A DNA stretch of 64,000 nucleotides from JAYTQG01 sp043746815. GTDB lineage: Bacteria > Actinomycetota > Thermoleophilia > Miltoncostaeales > Miltoncostaeaceae. A program made the position numbers and the translations under genes. The stretch is taken from contig JAYTQG010000181.1 of assembly GCA_043746815.1 (NCBI GenBank), positions 1-64,000 on the forward strand. The letters run 5' to 3'. Below, in pieces: positions 32,281 to 41,766 of this stretch. The notes beneath the pieces are model-generated. The model was not told the origin of the DNA. It worked only from the letters and a program-made list of their open reading frames with translations, and did not search any database. Positions within the stretch are counted from its first letter, which is position 1; every line of letters starts with the position of its first letter.

Positions 32281-33288
32281 CTGGACAGTGGAGCCGCCGC
32301 CGCTCGGGCAGTCGCGCTTGACGCGATGGGCGGCGACCGCGCCCCCGAAGAGCCGGTTCGTGGGGCGCTGATTGCAGCAGGGGAGGGCCACTCCGTCATC
32401 CTGGTCGGTGACGAGCAGGTTCTCAGGGCCGAGATCACACGCCAGGGCGGCGATGCTGCCCGGGTACGCATCCTTCACGCCCCCGATCGCATTGAGAGTG
32501 GCGACGAGGGTGCACGCGCCGTACGCCAGCGTCCGGATTCCTCACTGGTGGTGGCGACCAAGCTCGTCGCCGACGGTGAGGCCGGTGCGGTCGTCTCGGT
32601 CGGCAATACCGGGGCCATGATGGCGGCGGCGACGTTCATTCTTCGTCGCGTTCCGGGTGTACACCGGGCAGCGATCGCGGTGATCTTGCCCAGTGAGACC
32701 GGTGTCCTTGTGCTCCTCGATGCCGGAGCGAACGCGGATGCCAAGCCCGAGCACTTTCCTCAGTTTGCCCTGATGGGTCGCCTGTTCGCCCGGGACTTCC
32801 TCGGTATCCGCGAGCCGCGCGTCGGACTCTTGTCGATCGGCGAGGAACGCGCCAAGGGCAACGAACTGATCGTTGAGGCACACCAGCTTCTGGAGGGCAG
32901 CCCCGGCTTTATCGGAAACGTCGAGGGGCGAGACATCCCGGCCGGAACGGCTGACGTGGTCGTGACCGACGGGTTCACCGGGAACGTTGCCCTCAAGCTG
33001 TACGAAGGCTCAGGGCGCATGATGATGAACGAGCTTCGCCGCGCCGCTGCGTCGTCCAGGCGCGCCACCATCGGCGGATTTCTCCTTCGGCCAGCCCTTC
33101 GCGCCGTCCGCAAACGGATCGACCCCGAGGAACACGGCGGGGCCTATCTGCTGGGCGTGCAAGGAATTGCCATCGTTGGACACGGAAACTCGTCTGGGCG
33201 GGCTGTCGCGAACGCGATCCGGCTGGCTGGCGAGGGAATTCGGCACGGTACCGTCGCGGCAATCGCCGCTGGCATCCGAGAGGCGTAG
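32281..33288 (+). CDS. plsX: Phosphate acyltransferase PlsX (non-canonical start)
   Basis: 335 residues. Makes acyl phosphate from acyl-ACP for phospholipid synthesis. Family motifs: VALDAMGGDRAPE, GNTGAMMAAATF (Gly-rich), DAGANADAKPEH, GLLSIGEERAKGNE, VVTDGFTGNVALK and HGNSSGRAVANAI. In-frame reading upstream shows the conserved RAVALDAMGGD, but from the in-frame stop at 32251 to ATG 32326 there is no ATG, GTG or TTG; CTG 32281 is the only near-start, giving MDSGAAAARAVALDAMGG. ATG 32326 would cut off the first beta strand. I use CTG 32281. Confidence 0.88.
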   Translation: MDSGAAAARAVALDAMGGDRAPEEPVRGALIAAGEGHSVILVGDEQVLRAEITRQGGDAARVRILHAPDRIESGDEGARAVRQRPDSSLVVATKLVADGEAGAVVSVGNTGAMMAAATFILRRVPGVHRAAIAVILPSETGVLVLLDAGANADAKPEHFPQFALMGRLFARDFLGIREPRVGLLSIGEERAKGNELIVEAHQLLEGSPGFIGNVEGRDIPAGTADVVVTDGFTGNVALKLYEGSGRMMMNELRRAAASSRRATIGGFLLRPALRAVRKRIDPEEHGGAYLLGVQGIAIVGHGNSSGRAVANAIRLAGEGIRHGTVAAIAAGIREA

Positions 33289-33330
33289 TAGGCTTCCCCA
33301 CGTTCATCCGGCACATTGAAGGAGTCATCG

Positions 33331-33579
33331 GTGGATCGAGACGGCGTTCTTTCTGAGATTCGCGCCATTCTGGTGGAACAACTTGGCGTCGACGCCACCG
33401 CGGTCGTCGAAACGGCGTCGTTTCAAGATGACCTGAACGCTGACTCCCTCGACCTGGTCGAGTTGATCATGGAGATGGAAGACCGCTTCAAGGTCAAGAT
33501 TCCCGATGAGGATGCAGAGGGCATCACGACGGTCGGTAGCGCTGTGGACTACGTCCTCGCGCACGCTCCCAAGGGGTAG
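33331..33579 (+). CDS. acpP: Acyl carrier protein
   Basis: 82 residues from GTG 33331, six bases after AAGGAG (33319-33324). Carries fatty acyl chains on a phosphopantetheine attached to Ser of LNADSLDLVELIME. Acidic four-helix protein with FKVKIPDEDAE. Follows plsX as in many bacteria. A TTG at 33316 upstream is not needed; the strong ribosome-binding site fits GTG 33331. Confidence 0.97.
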   Translation: MDRDGVLSEIRAILVEQLGVDATAVVETASFQDDLNADSLDLVELIMEMEDRFKVKIPDEDAEGITTVGSAVDYVLAHAPKG

Positions 33580-33594
33580 CCGGGCCCGCGGCCC

Positions 33595-34260
33595 ATGTCG
33601 CTCGATCACCTCTTTCATCGCATCTCGAAGGCAAGTCGATCCGAGGTGCTTACCCACCGGTCCTGGTCGTCTCCCGACTTGCCCTGCTTCGAGCGGCTTG
33701 AGTTGCTGGGCGATGCGGTCCTCCAGCTCATCGTCACCGAGGCGCTGATGGCGGCGCACCCTTACTCGGACGAGGGCGAACTTGCGTGGATGCGTCAGAC
33801 CGTCGTCGACCGGCGAGCGTGCGCGGATGCCGCCGAGCGCTCGGGTCTGATCGCCGCCTTCACGGCAGGTACCCCCGCTGACGTCCCCGGCCGTGCGGCA
33901 ATCCTCGCAAGTACTCGCGTGCATTCGGCACTTGCTGAGGCGTTGATCGGCGCTGCCTGGCGGGACCTGCCAGCTGATGAAGTCCGCGACGGTGTGACGT
34001 CGGCCTTCGCCGATGTCCTCGCCCGTGCGCGACCGGGCGTCAGAGACCCGAAGACAGCCCTGCAGGAAGCGGCGGCCCGGCAGCAGCTGGAGGTCCGCTA
34101 CGAGCTCACGAGTACCGCGGGTCCCGCGCACGCTCGCCACTTTGAGACGCGGGTACTCGTTGGCGAACGGGCGTTAGGTTTCGGTGCGGGCACCTCCAAA
34201 CGGGCCTCCGAAACGGCTGCCGCAAGCGAAGCCCTTCAACACTTCGCGGCGGTGGGTTAG
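33595..34260 (+). CDS. rnc: Ribonuclease III
   Basis: 221 residues; double-strand RNA endonuclease for rRNA and mRNA processing. Nuclease domain (1-145) with FERLELLGDAVLQLIVTE (the RIII signature, Leu for Phe) and HSALAEALIGAAWRD. The dsRNA-binding domain follows (about 150-221; KTALQEAAARQQLEVRYEL and KRASETAAASEAL). The acidic residue equal to E. coli Asp114, three before the Glu of EALIG, is Ala here; the Glu117 and Asp45 equivalents are kept. Directly followed by smc. Confidence 0.94.
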   Translation: MSLDHLFHRISKASRSEVLTHRSWSSPDLPCFERLELLGDAVLQLIVTEALMAAHPYSDEGELAWMRQTVVDRRACADAAERSGLIAAFTAGTPADVPGRAAILASTRVHSALAEALIGAAWRDLPADEVRDGVTSAFADVLARARPGVRDPKTALQEAAARQQLEVRYELTSTAGPAHARHFETRVLVGERALGFGAGTSKRASETAAASEALQHFAAVG

Positions 34261-37200
34261 GTGCTCAGTCGTCTGGAACTCCGCGGGTTCAAATCATTCG
34301 CCCAGCCGGTGACGTTGACCTTCGGGCCGGGCGTCAACGTGGTGGTCGGACCGAATGGTTCGGGCAAGAGCAACCTCTCTGAGGCTGTCTCCTGGGCGAT
34401 GGGTGAGCAGCGCGCAACGCGCCTGCGTGCGCCACAGATGGGCGACGTCATCTTCTCCGGCGGGCGTGGCAGCGGGCCCGCGGGCTTTGCGGAGGTTCGC
34501 CTCGCGTTCGCGGAGACGGACGGTGCCGAGGAAATGGAGCTCTCTCGCCGCCTGACTCGGGGGGGCGACAGCGACTACCGAATCAACGGCTCCACCTGTC
34601 GGCTCTTAGATATTCAGGACGAGCTTTCCACACGCGGCCTTGGCCCGGATAGCCTTGCCGTCATCCGCCAGGGCCAGGTCGAGGCCATTTGTATGGCGCG
34701 CCCCAGCGATTTGCGGGCGATGGTGGATGAGGCCGCGGGCGTGGGTGTCGCAAAGCGGCGTCGTCGGCGTGCGGAGCAAAAGCTGGTGCGGGTCATGGAG
34801 CGCCTCGACCGTGCGCGCGACCTTGGCGCCGAGCTCACCGACCGGGCGAAGTCGCTAGATCGTCAGGCCCGCGCTGCTGCCCGGGCAGCCGAGGTTGAGG
34901 CGGAGGTGCTGTCTGCACGGCTCGCCGAGCGCTTGGCGATTGCTGCCCTGGCGCACGCAGACCTCGCCCGTGCATCTGAGGTGCAGGCGCGTGAGACCGC
35001 TCTGCGTGACGCCGCCCGCAGCACCGCCGGGGCCGCCCGGACGGACCGTGAGGCAGCTGAGGTCGCGCACGCCGAGGCTGTTGTCCAGCTGAACCGTGCC
35101 GTGGCCGCGCTCTCGGCGCTGCGTACCGCACGGGAACGCTGCGACTCGCGACGGGAAATCGGGGAAGAGCGGATCGCCGCATTCCTGGACCGGGTTGGCC
35201 GCCACGCCGAGGAGCGCCGTGCCGCCGAAACTGAGGTCGGCGAGCTGACAGCGCTGTCCGGGGAGGCGGCGCAGTCATCGCTTGACGCCGCATCGTCACT
35301 TGAATTCGAAGCGTCGGCAGTCCGTGGACTGGAGGCCACTGCGAGCGAGCAGGGACGCCAGTTGCGGGCGTTGGCGGAGGCCATTGAGGATCGCTCACGG
35401 CTGCGGGCTCGATTGGACCGGCAGGTGCGTGAGGCTGAGATCGAGCAGGCGCGCCGCGTGGATGCCCATCGTCAGGCGGCCGGGCGGCTCGCCACTCTGA
35501 CCGAGCCCGTGCCAGCCGATGATGGGCGCCTTGAACGTCGCCTCGCGATCGCCCGGGAGCGGACCCTTCGACGCGAAGGCGATGCGAGCTCAGCTGCCAG
35601 CAACCGTGACGACGTTCGTGCGATCGTGACCGCGGCCGAAGAGCGCAAGCGCTCGGCACAGAGCGAGGTGAGTCGTCTTCAGCGAGCGTCAGATCGCGCG
35701 GGTGCGCCGACCCTTGGGGCCGAGCTTCGGGTGCGCTCTGGGATGGAACGTGCCGTCGCGGCTGCGCTTGGAGCACTGGCTGATGCACCGCTCGCCGAGG
35801 ATGTTGGGAGCGCGGTCGCTGCAGTCGACGGGGGCAGTCGAGCGGTGGTTATTCCAGCGCCGAGCCGACCGAGGGCTCAGACACCGGTGGGTGCGCGCCA
35901 GTTATTGGATGTCGTCGAGTCCAGCGGCGCGGGGGAAGCCCACATCCAGCGCCTGCTCGCCGACTGCTTTCTCGTCGATGACCTTGCCAGCGTTCCTCCC
36001 GGCGCGCCGGGTTGCTTCGTGACCCCGGAGGGGCATGCGCTGCGCCCCGCGGTTGGTGTTGTCACGGGGCCGGTGAGCGCGTGGGCGACGGATGCGCTAC
36101 GCACCCGCGCGGAGGCCGATCTTGCCTCAGCTGAGACGGCACTCGCCGAGGCCCGAACCACGCTGACCGCCGCGGGCGAGCGCGACGAGGGGTTGGCCCG
36201 ACGGGCACGCGCAGCGGCGCGGTCCGCGGCACGCGCGGAGGAACGCCTCGCCGCAACGCACGCCGAGCGCGAGCGCCGCGCGTCATCAGCCCAGGCGTTT
36301 GCTCGCGAGGTTGTGGAGCGCGAGGTCGCGCTGGCGCAGGGGAAGGCCGACCTTGAGACGCTCCGGATCGCGCTCGTCGAGGTGGCCGACGACCCCGACC
36401 GCGAGGGTTTGAACCACGCCACTGCTGCGGTTGAGGCGACCGCGCAGTCGCTCGCGGCAGCGACAAGTCGACTGAGCGAGGCTCGATCGCTGAGTGGTAT
36501 CGCAGAGGCGCGCGTCGGTGAGATCGCCGCCCGTCTCGCCGCGGCCGAGATCCGCGCCTCGCGTCCGGCTGCCGATGTGCCGGACCTGGAACCCGCTCGC
36601 GACGCGATCCGCGCGAGCCTCGGCTTGGTGAACGCACTTGAACACGCACGTGCCGATGAGACGGCCGCGGCGGAGGAACAGCACGCCGCAGTAGCTGCCA
36701 TGGAAAGCGCGCTGCGTGCCGCGCGCGCCGCGCAGGATGAGGCCGAGCGACAGGACTCCGCCCAGCGCGAACGCGCACATATCGCCGAGGTCGCGCTCGC
36801 CCTGGCGGCTGAGCGGGCGAACGAGGCAGGGGAGGCGCCGGGGCCTGAAGTTGAGGTTGAGACCGATGTTCAGGCCCTCGCCGAACGCGTCGCGGCCGCT
36901 GAGCGACGTCGGGTGGCGCTTGGCGTTGTCAACCCCCTCGCAGCGGAGGAACTGCGCGAGGTCGCCGACCGCGAGCGCGAGATCACTGATCAGGTCGCGG
37001 ATCTGACGGCTGCGTCGGAGTCGCTGAGTGCCCACCTGGCTGAGATGGACCGCGCGGTCAGCGCAGGCTTTGAGGAAGTATTCGGAGTCGTCGCCGAGCG
37101 GTACTCCTCGGTGATCGGCCGCTTTTTCCCTGGAGGTGAGGGAAAACTGTCGCTCGTTCCACCGGTCGAGGAGGGCGACGAGCCCGGCGTCGAGGTGGCC

Positions 37201-37587
37201 GTTGTGCCAGCGGGAAAGCGTTCGCGAGCGCTCTCCTTGATGTCCGGCGGCGAGCGATCGTTGGTTGCGCTCGCGTTCCTGCTCGCGCTGGCGATGGCCA
37301 AACCCGCACCGGTGTACATGCTTGACGAGGTCGAAGCCGCCCTCGATGACGTCAACCTGCGCCGATTCTTGGGTGCGATTCGCACGCTTGCGACCGATAC
37401 ACAGTTCATCGTGATCACCCACCAGCAGCCCACCGTCGAGATCGCGGACACCCTCTTTGGCATCACGATGGGCGGCGACGGCACCTCGCAGGTCATTTCG
37501 CGGCGCCTCGCGCGCAGTGTTGAGGGCCCCGCCCGCCCGTTCGTTCGTCGGGCACTTGAGGCAATCCCCGGAGGGAAGGCCTCGTGA
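34261..37587 (+). CDS. smc: Chromosome partition protein Smc
   Basis: 1108 residues. Condensin ATPase: N-terminal Walker A GPNGSGKSNLSEAVSWAMGE (about 31-50), a long Ala/Glu/Arg coiled coil, a hinge (about 480-620), a second coiled coil, and the C-terminal head with signature LMSGGERSLVALAFLLA and Walker B MLDEVEAALDD. The GTG start directly follows the rnc stop. rnc-smc-ftsY-ffh is the standard actinobacterial order. Slightly shorter than the usual 1170 to 1200 residues, mainly in the coiled coils. Confidence 0.97.
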   Translation: MLSRLELRGFKSFAQPVTLTFGPGVNVVVGPNGSGKSNLSEAVSWAMGEQRATRLRAPQMGDVIFSGGRGSGPAGFAEVRLAFAETDGAEEMELSRRLTRGGDSDYRINGSTCRLLDIQDELSTRGLGPDSLAVIRQGQVEAICMARPSDLRAMVDEAAGVGVAKRRRRRAEQKLVRVMERLDRARDLGAELTDRAKSLDRQARAAARAAEVEAEVLSARLAERLAIAALAHADLARASEVQARETALRDAARSTAGAARTDREAAEVAHAEAVVQLNRAVAALSALRTARERCDSRREIGEERIAAFLDRVGRHAEERRAAETEVGELTALSGEAAQSSLDAASSLEFEASAVRGLEATASEQGRQLRALAEAIEDRSRLRARLDRQVREAEIEQARRVDAHRQAAGRLATLTEPVPADDGRLERRLAIARERTLRREGDASSAASNRDDVRAIVTAAEERKRSAQSEVSRLQRASDRAGAPTLGAELRVRSGMERAVAAALGALADAPLAEDVGSAVAAVDGGSRAVVIPAPSRPRAQTPVGARQLLDVVESSGAGEAHIQRLLADCFLVDDLASVPPGAPGCFVTPEGHALRPAVGVVTGPVSAWATDALRTRAEADLASAETALAEARTTLTAAGERDEGLARRARAAARSAARAEERLAATHAERERRASSAQAFAREVVEREVALAQGKADLETLRIALVEVADDPDREGLNHATAAVEATAQSLAAATSRLSEARSLSGIAEARVGEIAARLAAAEIRASRPAADVPDLEPARDAIRASLGLVNALEHARADETAAAEEQHAAVAAMESALRAARAAQDEAERQDSAQRERAHIAEVALALAAERANEAGEAPGPEVEVETDVQALAERVAAAERRRVALGVVNPLAAEELREVADREREITDQVADLTAASESLSAHLAEMDRAVSAGFEEVFGVVAERYSSVIGRFFPGGEGKLSLVPPVEEGDEPGVEVAVVPAGKRSRALSLMSGGERSLVALAFLLALAMAKPAPVYMLDEVEAALDDVNLRRFLGAIRTLATDTQFIVITHQQPTVEIADTLFGITMGGDGTSQVISRRLARSVEGPARPFVRRALEAIPGGKAS

Positions 37588-38600
37588 GTACCGCCCCGAA
37601 TCCCGACGTCCAATCGGCATGGGCTGACCTGTTTGGCCTCTCCGTTCCTGTGGTCGAGGAGGAGGATTCGCCGCGCCGTCGCGGCCTGCTTGGGCGGTTG
37701 CGCGAGAGTCTCACAAAGCCGCGCCAGGCGATCTCGCCACAACTCGCGGGGATTTACGCCCACAAGCTGGTCACTCCCGAGAACTGGGACGACCTTGAAG
37801 ACGCCCTCATTGCCGCCGACTGCGGCATGGACGCAACGATGGAACTGGTGGCGCGCCTGCGGGCCGAGGCCGGTACCGGCGCGATTGTGGGCGGTCAGGA
37901 CCTCGCGCGGGCGCTCTGGCGGGCCATTGCCGTGGAGATGGGGGAGGAGCCCCCGCGAATTCAGCTCGGGCACACGCCAACCGTCGTGCTCGTCGTGGGC
38001 GTGAATGGCAGTGGCAAGACGACCAGCGTCGGGAAACTCGCTCACCGCCTCGCGATGTTGGATCAGAAGGTGGTGATCGGTGCCGCCGACACCTTCCGGG
38101 CCGGTGCGATCGACCAGCTCGCGGTCTGGGCCGACCGCGCAAATGCGCAGTTGGTTCGCCAGGCACCCGGTGCGGACCCCGGTGCCGTCGCCTACGACGC
38201 GGTGGCGGCTGGCCGGGCGCGCGGGGCCGATGTGGTCCTCATCGACACCGCCGGACGCCTGCAGACGCAGCACAACTTGATGGAAGAACTCCGCAAGATT
38301 CGTGGGGTGGTTGCGAAGTTGGATCCCGACGCGCCGCAGGAAACCCTGCTCGTTTTGGATTCGACGACCGGACAAAACGGCCTCAGTCAGGCGACGCTCT
38401 TCCATGAAGCGGTGGGCGTCTCCGGCGTGATCTTGACGAAAGTCGACGGTACGGCCAAGGGTGGCATCGTCGTCGCGATCCGCCGCCAGAGCGGTCTTCC
38501 CGTCAAAATCGTCGGAACCGGTGAGGGCATCGACGACCTCCAACCCTTCGACGCCAAGGCGTTCGCGCAGGCCATCTTCGGGGGCGATGGACCCGCGTAG
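37584..38600 (+). CDS. ftsY: Signal recognition particle receptor FtsY
   Basis: 338 residues. SRP-receptor GTPase that docks ribosome-nascent chains at the membrane. N-terminal helix domain with GLLGRLRESLTKPRQ, then the NG domain: GVNGSGKTTSVGKLA (G1), GAADTFRAGAIDQL, DTAGRLQTQHNLMEEL (G3), TKVDGTAKGG (G4). The short N-terminal A domain is typical of Gram-positives. Start GTG overlaps smc by four bases. Confidence 0.97.
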   Translation: MSTAPNPDVQSAWADLFGLSVPVVEEEDSPRRRGLLGRLRESLTKPRQAISPQLAGIYAHKLVTPENWDDLEDALIAADCGMDATMELVARLRAEAGTGAIVGGQDLARALWRAIAVEMGEEPPRIQLGHTPTVVLVVGVNGSGKTTSVGKLAHRLAMLDQKVVIGAADTFRAGAIDQLAVWADRANAQLVRQAPGADPGAVAYDAVAAGRARGADVVLIDTAGRLQTQHNLMEELRKIRGVVAKLDPDAPQETLLVLDSTTGQNGLSQATLFHEAVGVSGVILTKVDGTAKGGIVVAIRRQSGLPVKIVGTGEGIDDLQPFDAKAFAQAIFGGDGPA

Positions 38601-38615
38601 CGGTATTCTCACGAC

Positions 38616-39950
38616 GTGTTCGACAGCCTCTCCGACAAACTCCAGGGTGTCTTCGCCTCCCTTCGCGGCAAGGGCAAGCTCACCGCTGCCGACATTGACC
38701 AGGCGATGCGGGCCATCCGCATGTCGCTCCTGGAAGCCGACGTCAGTATGGCGGTGGTCAAGCAGCTAACTGCCGCGATCAAGGAACGGGCCGCGGGCAG
38801 CGAGGTGATGACCTCGCTGACACCGGATCAGCAGGTCGTCAAGATTGTGCTGGAGGAGCTGGAGCGCCTGATGGGCTCCGAGGCCGCCTACCTTCCGGTC
38901 TCCGGCAAGCCACCCACGGTCATCCTGATGGCGGGCCTCCAGGGCAGTGGCAAGACCACCTGTTCAGCGAAGCTCGCCCGCCACTATCAGCGTGAGGGCC
39001 GCGCGCCCTTAATGGTGGCCTGCGACGTCCGCCGTCCCGCCGCGATCGAGCAGTTGATCACCCTCGGCGAGCAGATCAATGTCCCGGTGTACCGCGAGAC
39101 GGGCACTGACCCGCGTGTCATCGCAAAAAACGGCGTGGCCGAAGCAACCCGCACGGGCCGCGACCTTGTCATTGTTGACACCGCTGGCCGTCTCTCGATC
39201 GATGCCGAGATGATGAGCGAGCTGGTCGACATCCACGCTGCGGTCAACCCAACCGGTGTGGTCCTGGTGCTTGACGCAATGACCGGCCAAAGCGCAGTTG
39301 AGGTTGCATCTGCCTTTGCCGAGGCTGTCCATTTCGATGGCGTCATCCTCACCAAACTTGACGGTGATGCCCGCGGCGGCGCCGCGCTCTCGGTCAAGGC
39401 GGTCACCGGTGCTCCGGTCCTTTTCGCTGGAATGGGCGAGAAGATCGACGCCCTTGAAACGTTCCATCCCGATCGGATGGCGCGTCGGATCCTTGGAATG
39501 GGCGACGTCCTCACGCTGATCGAGCGCGCCGAGCAGAACATCGACCTGCCGGATGCCAAGGGGCTCGAGAAGAAGATCCGCACCGGGTCCATGACGCTCG
39601 ACGATTTCCTGGAGCAGATGAAGCAGGTCCGCAAAATGGGCCCCATCAGCCAAATTCTCGGAATGATCCCCGGAATGAAGAACCTGACCAAGGGTCAGGA
39701 CCTCAACATCGACGAGCGCCAGATGGACCGCGTCGAGGCAATTATTCGCAGCATGACCCCGGGCGAGCGACGCAAGCCGGAGACGATCAACGGCAGCCGT
39801 CGCAAGCGGATCGCAGCGGGCAGCGGCGTGACGGTGACCGAGGTTAACCAGCTGCTCTCGCAGTTCAAAGCCATGCAGCAGATGATGAAACGCTTTAGCA
39901 AGGGACGTATGCCGGGGCTCCCCGGCACGGGCCCCGGCGCGCTCGGCTAG
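38616..39950 (+). CDS. ffh: Signal recognition particle protein Ffh
   Basis: 444 residues. SRP54 GTPase that binds 4.5S RNA and signal peptides. GTG 38616 start, N domain (MFDSLSDKLQGVFASLRGKG), G domain with GLQGSGKTTCSAKLA, CDVRRPAAIEQL, DTAGRLSIDAEMMSEL and TKLDGDARGG, and the Met-rich M domain (ILGMIPGMKNLTK to the GRMPGL tail). Same transcript as ftsY (15-base gap). Confidence 0.97.
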   Translation: MFDSLSDKLQGVFASLRGKGKLTAADIDQAMRAIRMSLLEADVSMAVVKQLTAAIKERAAGSEVMTSLTPDQQVVKIVLEELERLMGSEAAYLPVSGKPPTVILMAGLQGSGKTTCSAKLARHYQREGRAPLMVACDVRRPAAIEQLITLGEQINVPVYRETGTDPRVIAKNGVAEATRTGRDLVIVDTAGRLSIDAEMMSELVDIHAAVNPTGVVLVLDAMTGQSAVEVASAFAEAVHFDGVILTKLDGDARGGAALSVKAVTGAPVLFAGMGEKIDALETFHPDRMARRILGMGDVLTLIERAEQNIDLPDAKGLEKKIRTGSMTLDDFLEQMKQVRKMGPISQILGMIPGMKNLTKGQDLNIDERQMDRVEAIIRSMTPGERRKPETINGSRRKRIAAGSGVTVTEVNQLLSQFKAMQQMMKRFSKGRMPGLPGTGPGALG

Positions 39951-39985
39951 ACTTCCAGCGAATATTTTCTGAAACGGAGCCTTGA

Positions 39986-40252
39986 GTGGTCAAGATTCGC
40001 CTTACCCGAGTGGGCAGCAAGAAGAACGCCATCTACCGCGTGGTCGTTGCCGACGCCCGGTCGCCCCGCGATGGGCGCAACATCGAGACGATCGGTCGCT
40101 ACAACCCTCAGACGCACCCGTCGGTGGTTGTGATCGACGTCGACCGTGCGAACGCCTGGATCGCAAATGGCGCCCAGCCCTCCGCTGCTGTCCGCAAGTT
40201 GCTTAAGATCGCAACGGCCGACGCTGCAGCTGCTGCCGGAGCGGCAGCCTGA
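39986..40252 (+). CDS. rpsP: 30S ribosomal protein S16
   Basis: 88 residues from GTG 39986. MVKIRLTRVGSKKNAIYRVV is diagnostic, with ETIGRYNPQTHPSVVVID in the middle and an Ala-rich tail. First gene of the rpsP-khpA-rimM-trmD-rplS block. Confidence 0.98.
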   Translation: MVKIRLTRVGSKKNAIYRVVVADARSPRDGRNIETIGRYNPQTHPSVVVIDVDRANAWIANGAQPSAAVRKLLKIATADAAAAAGAAA

Positions 40253-40278
40253 GCGAGGTCGGCGAGCGGGCAGCGACA

Positions 40279-40497
40279 ATGGTCGCCGCCATCGCCAAAC
40301 AGCTGGTTGATACCCCGGACGAGGTTTCGGCCTCACTGCGCGACGGTCAGCGTGGCGAGACGATCGAACTGCGGGTGTCGCCGGATGAAGTGGGCCAAGT
40401 GATCGGCCGCTCAGGCCGCGTGGCGCGGGCGCTCCGTACGCTCACCGCTGCAACCGGGGGTCCGGGCGAGCGCCCGTCCCTCGACATCCTCGACTGA
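40279..40497 (+). CDS. khpA: KH-domain RNA-binding protein KhpA
   Basis: 72 residues from ATG 40279. Single KH domain with QLVDTPDEV near the start and the GxxG loop in VIGRSGRVARALRTL. KhpA binds RNA with KhpB. An in-frame CTG 40249 overlapping the rpsP stop (CTGA) would add ten residues; ATG 40279 is kept. The order rpsP-khpA-rimM is conserved in Gram-positives. Confidence 0.9.
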   Translation: MVAAIAKQLVDTPDEVSASLRDGQRGETIELRVSPDEVGQVIGRSGRVARALRTLTAATGGPGERPSLDILD

Positions 40498-40511
40498 GGG
40501 CCTCGGAACCA

Positions 40512-41036
40512 GTGAGCGACGATCTCGTCGTCATCGGCCGTTTGAACCGTCCGCACGGCATCCGTGGCGCGTTGCGGGCGCGTCCCTCTGGGCCCAACCT
40601 AGTCCGCCTCGCGGTGGGTGAGCGGGTCGACGCGACGCGCGACGGCACCACGATCCGGACCCTGACCCTCGCGAGTCGTGGCGGAACCGGGGACGCCCTC
40701 ATCCTCACCTTCGAGGGTGTCACCGACCGGACCTCCGCCGAGGCCCTCGCGGGCGCGGAGCTTGCGATACCCCGTGCGCGCCTGATTCCAACCGAGCCCG
40801 ACACCTTCTACGTGCGCTCGCTGATCGGATGTGCGGTCGTGTCCGGATCGACCACGTTGGGTGTCGTAATCGAAGTGACCCCCGGCCCCGCAAACGACAT
40901 CCTGGTCGTCCACCCGGAGGGTGGGGGCGAAGCGCTTCTGCTCCCGTTCACCGAGGACGGTGTTCCTGAAGTGGACCTCGAGGGACGTCGACTGGTGGTT
41001 CGAGCGGGACTGATCGATCCGGAAGAGATTCGATGA
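40512..41036 (+). CDS. rimM: Ribosome maturation factor RimM
   Basis: 174 residues. Two barrels: the N-terminal domain binds S19 (VVIGRLNRPHGIRGALRARP at the start), the C-terminal PRC domain has TLGVVIEVTPGPANDILVV and LLPFTEDGVPEVDLEGRRLVV. GTG 40512 follows khpA by 15 bases. Needed for 30S head maturation. Overlaps trmD by ATGA. Confidence 0.95.
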   Translation: MSDDLVVIGRLNRPHGIRGALRARPSGPNLVRLAVGERVDATRDGTTIRTLTLASRGGTGDALILTFEGVTDRTSAEALAGAELAIPRARLIPTEPDTFYVRSLIGCAVVSGSTTLGVVIEVTPGPANDILVVHPEGGGEALLLPFTEDGVPEVDLEGRRLVVRAGLIDPEEIR

Positions 41037-41698
41037 AGATCGACATCTTCACGCTGTTTCCACAGTGGTTTGCGTGGATGTCGGAGGCGCGACACCTCAC
41101 AAACGCCTCGGAGCACGGAGAGTTCCTCGTCGAGGCGATCGACATGCGCGTGACGACACCGCTGACCTGCGGGCAGGTTGACGATGCACCCTACGGCGGT
41201 GGTCCCGGGATGGTCATCCGGGTGGACGTGGTCGCGGCCGCCTTTGAGGCTCGCTACGGGGTGGCCGCCGAGCGTGTCCGCGATACCCGTCGCGTCGTTG
41301 TCTTGACCCCTCGCGGTCGTCCGTTCACCGACGCTCTTGCGCGAGAGCTGGCTGAGATCCCGGCCCTGACGCTCCTCTGCGGACGCTACGAGGGATTCGA
41401 CGAGCGCGTCCACACCGAACTCGCCAACGACGAAATCTCGCTTGGTTCCTTCGTGCTTGCGGGTGGTGAGATTCCTGCAATGGCAATTGTCGACGCCACC
41501 GCTCGCCGACTTCCCGGAGCCCTCGGCAACGTGGAGAGCCTCGACGCGGAGTCGTTTTCGCCGTCACTCGGCGGGCGGACCGAATACCCCCACTTCACGC
41601 GCCCGCAGGAGTTCCGTGGCTGGGAGGTGCCAGCCATCTTGCGGTCCGGCAATCACGGCGCGGTCGCGAAGTGGCGCGAGGAGCAGCTCGGGAGCTGA
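41033..41698 (+). CDS. trmD: tRNA (guanine37-N1)-methyltransferase
   Basis: 221 residues. SPOUT-class methyltransferase acting on G37 of tRNAs. Signatures: MKIDIFTLFPQWF, DDAPYGGGPGMV, LLCGRYEGFDERV (knot), SLGSFVLAGGEIPAM and the C-terminal YPHFTRPQEFRGW. Overlaps rimM by ATGA and precedes rplS by 68 bases. Confidence 0.96.
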   Translation: MKIDIFTLFPQWFAWMSEARHLTNASEHGEFLVEAIDMRVTTPLTCGQVDDAPYGGGPGMVIRVDVVAAAFEARYGVAAERVRDTRRVVVLTPRGRPFTDALARELAEIPALTLLCGRYEGFDERVHTELANDEISLGSFVLAGGEIPAMAIVDATARRLPGALGNVESLDAESFSPSLGGRTEYPHFTRPQEFRGWEVPAILRSGNHGAVAKWREEQLGS

Positions 41699-41766
41699 CT
41701 TTGCTAGTGTTCGCCGCTGGTAATGGCAGCGCCCCGGGCGCATCGCCCGACGAGGAGACCCGACGC

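Noticed and set aside
36990..38612. 540-codon minus-strand open frame opposite smc and ftsY
   Set aside because: Overlaps two certain genes and has no family features; GC-driven shadow.
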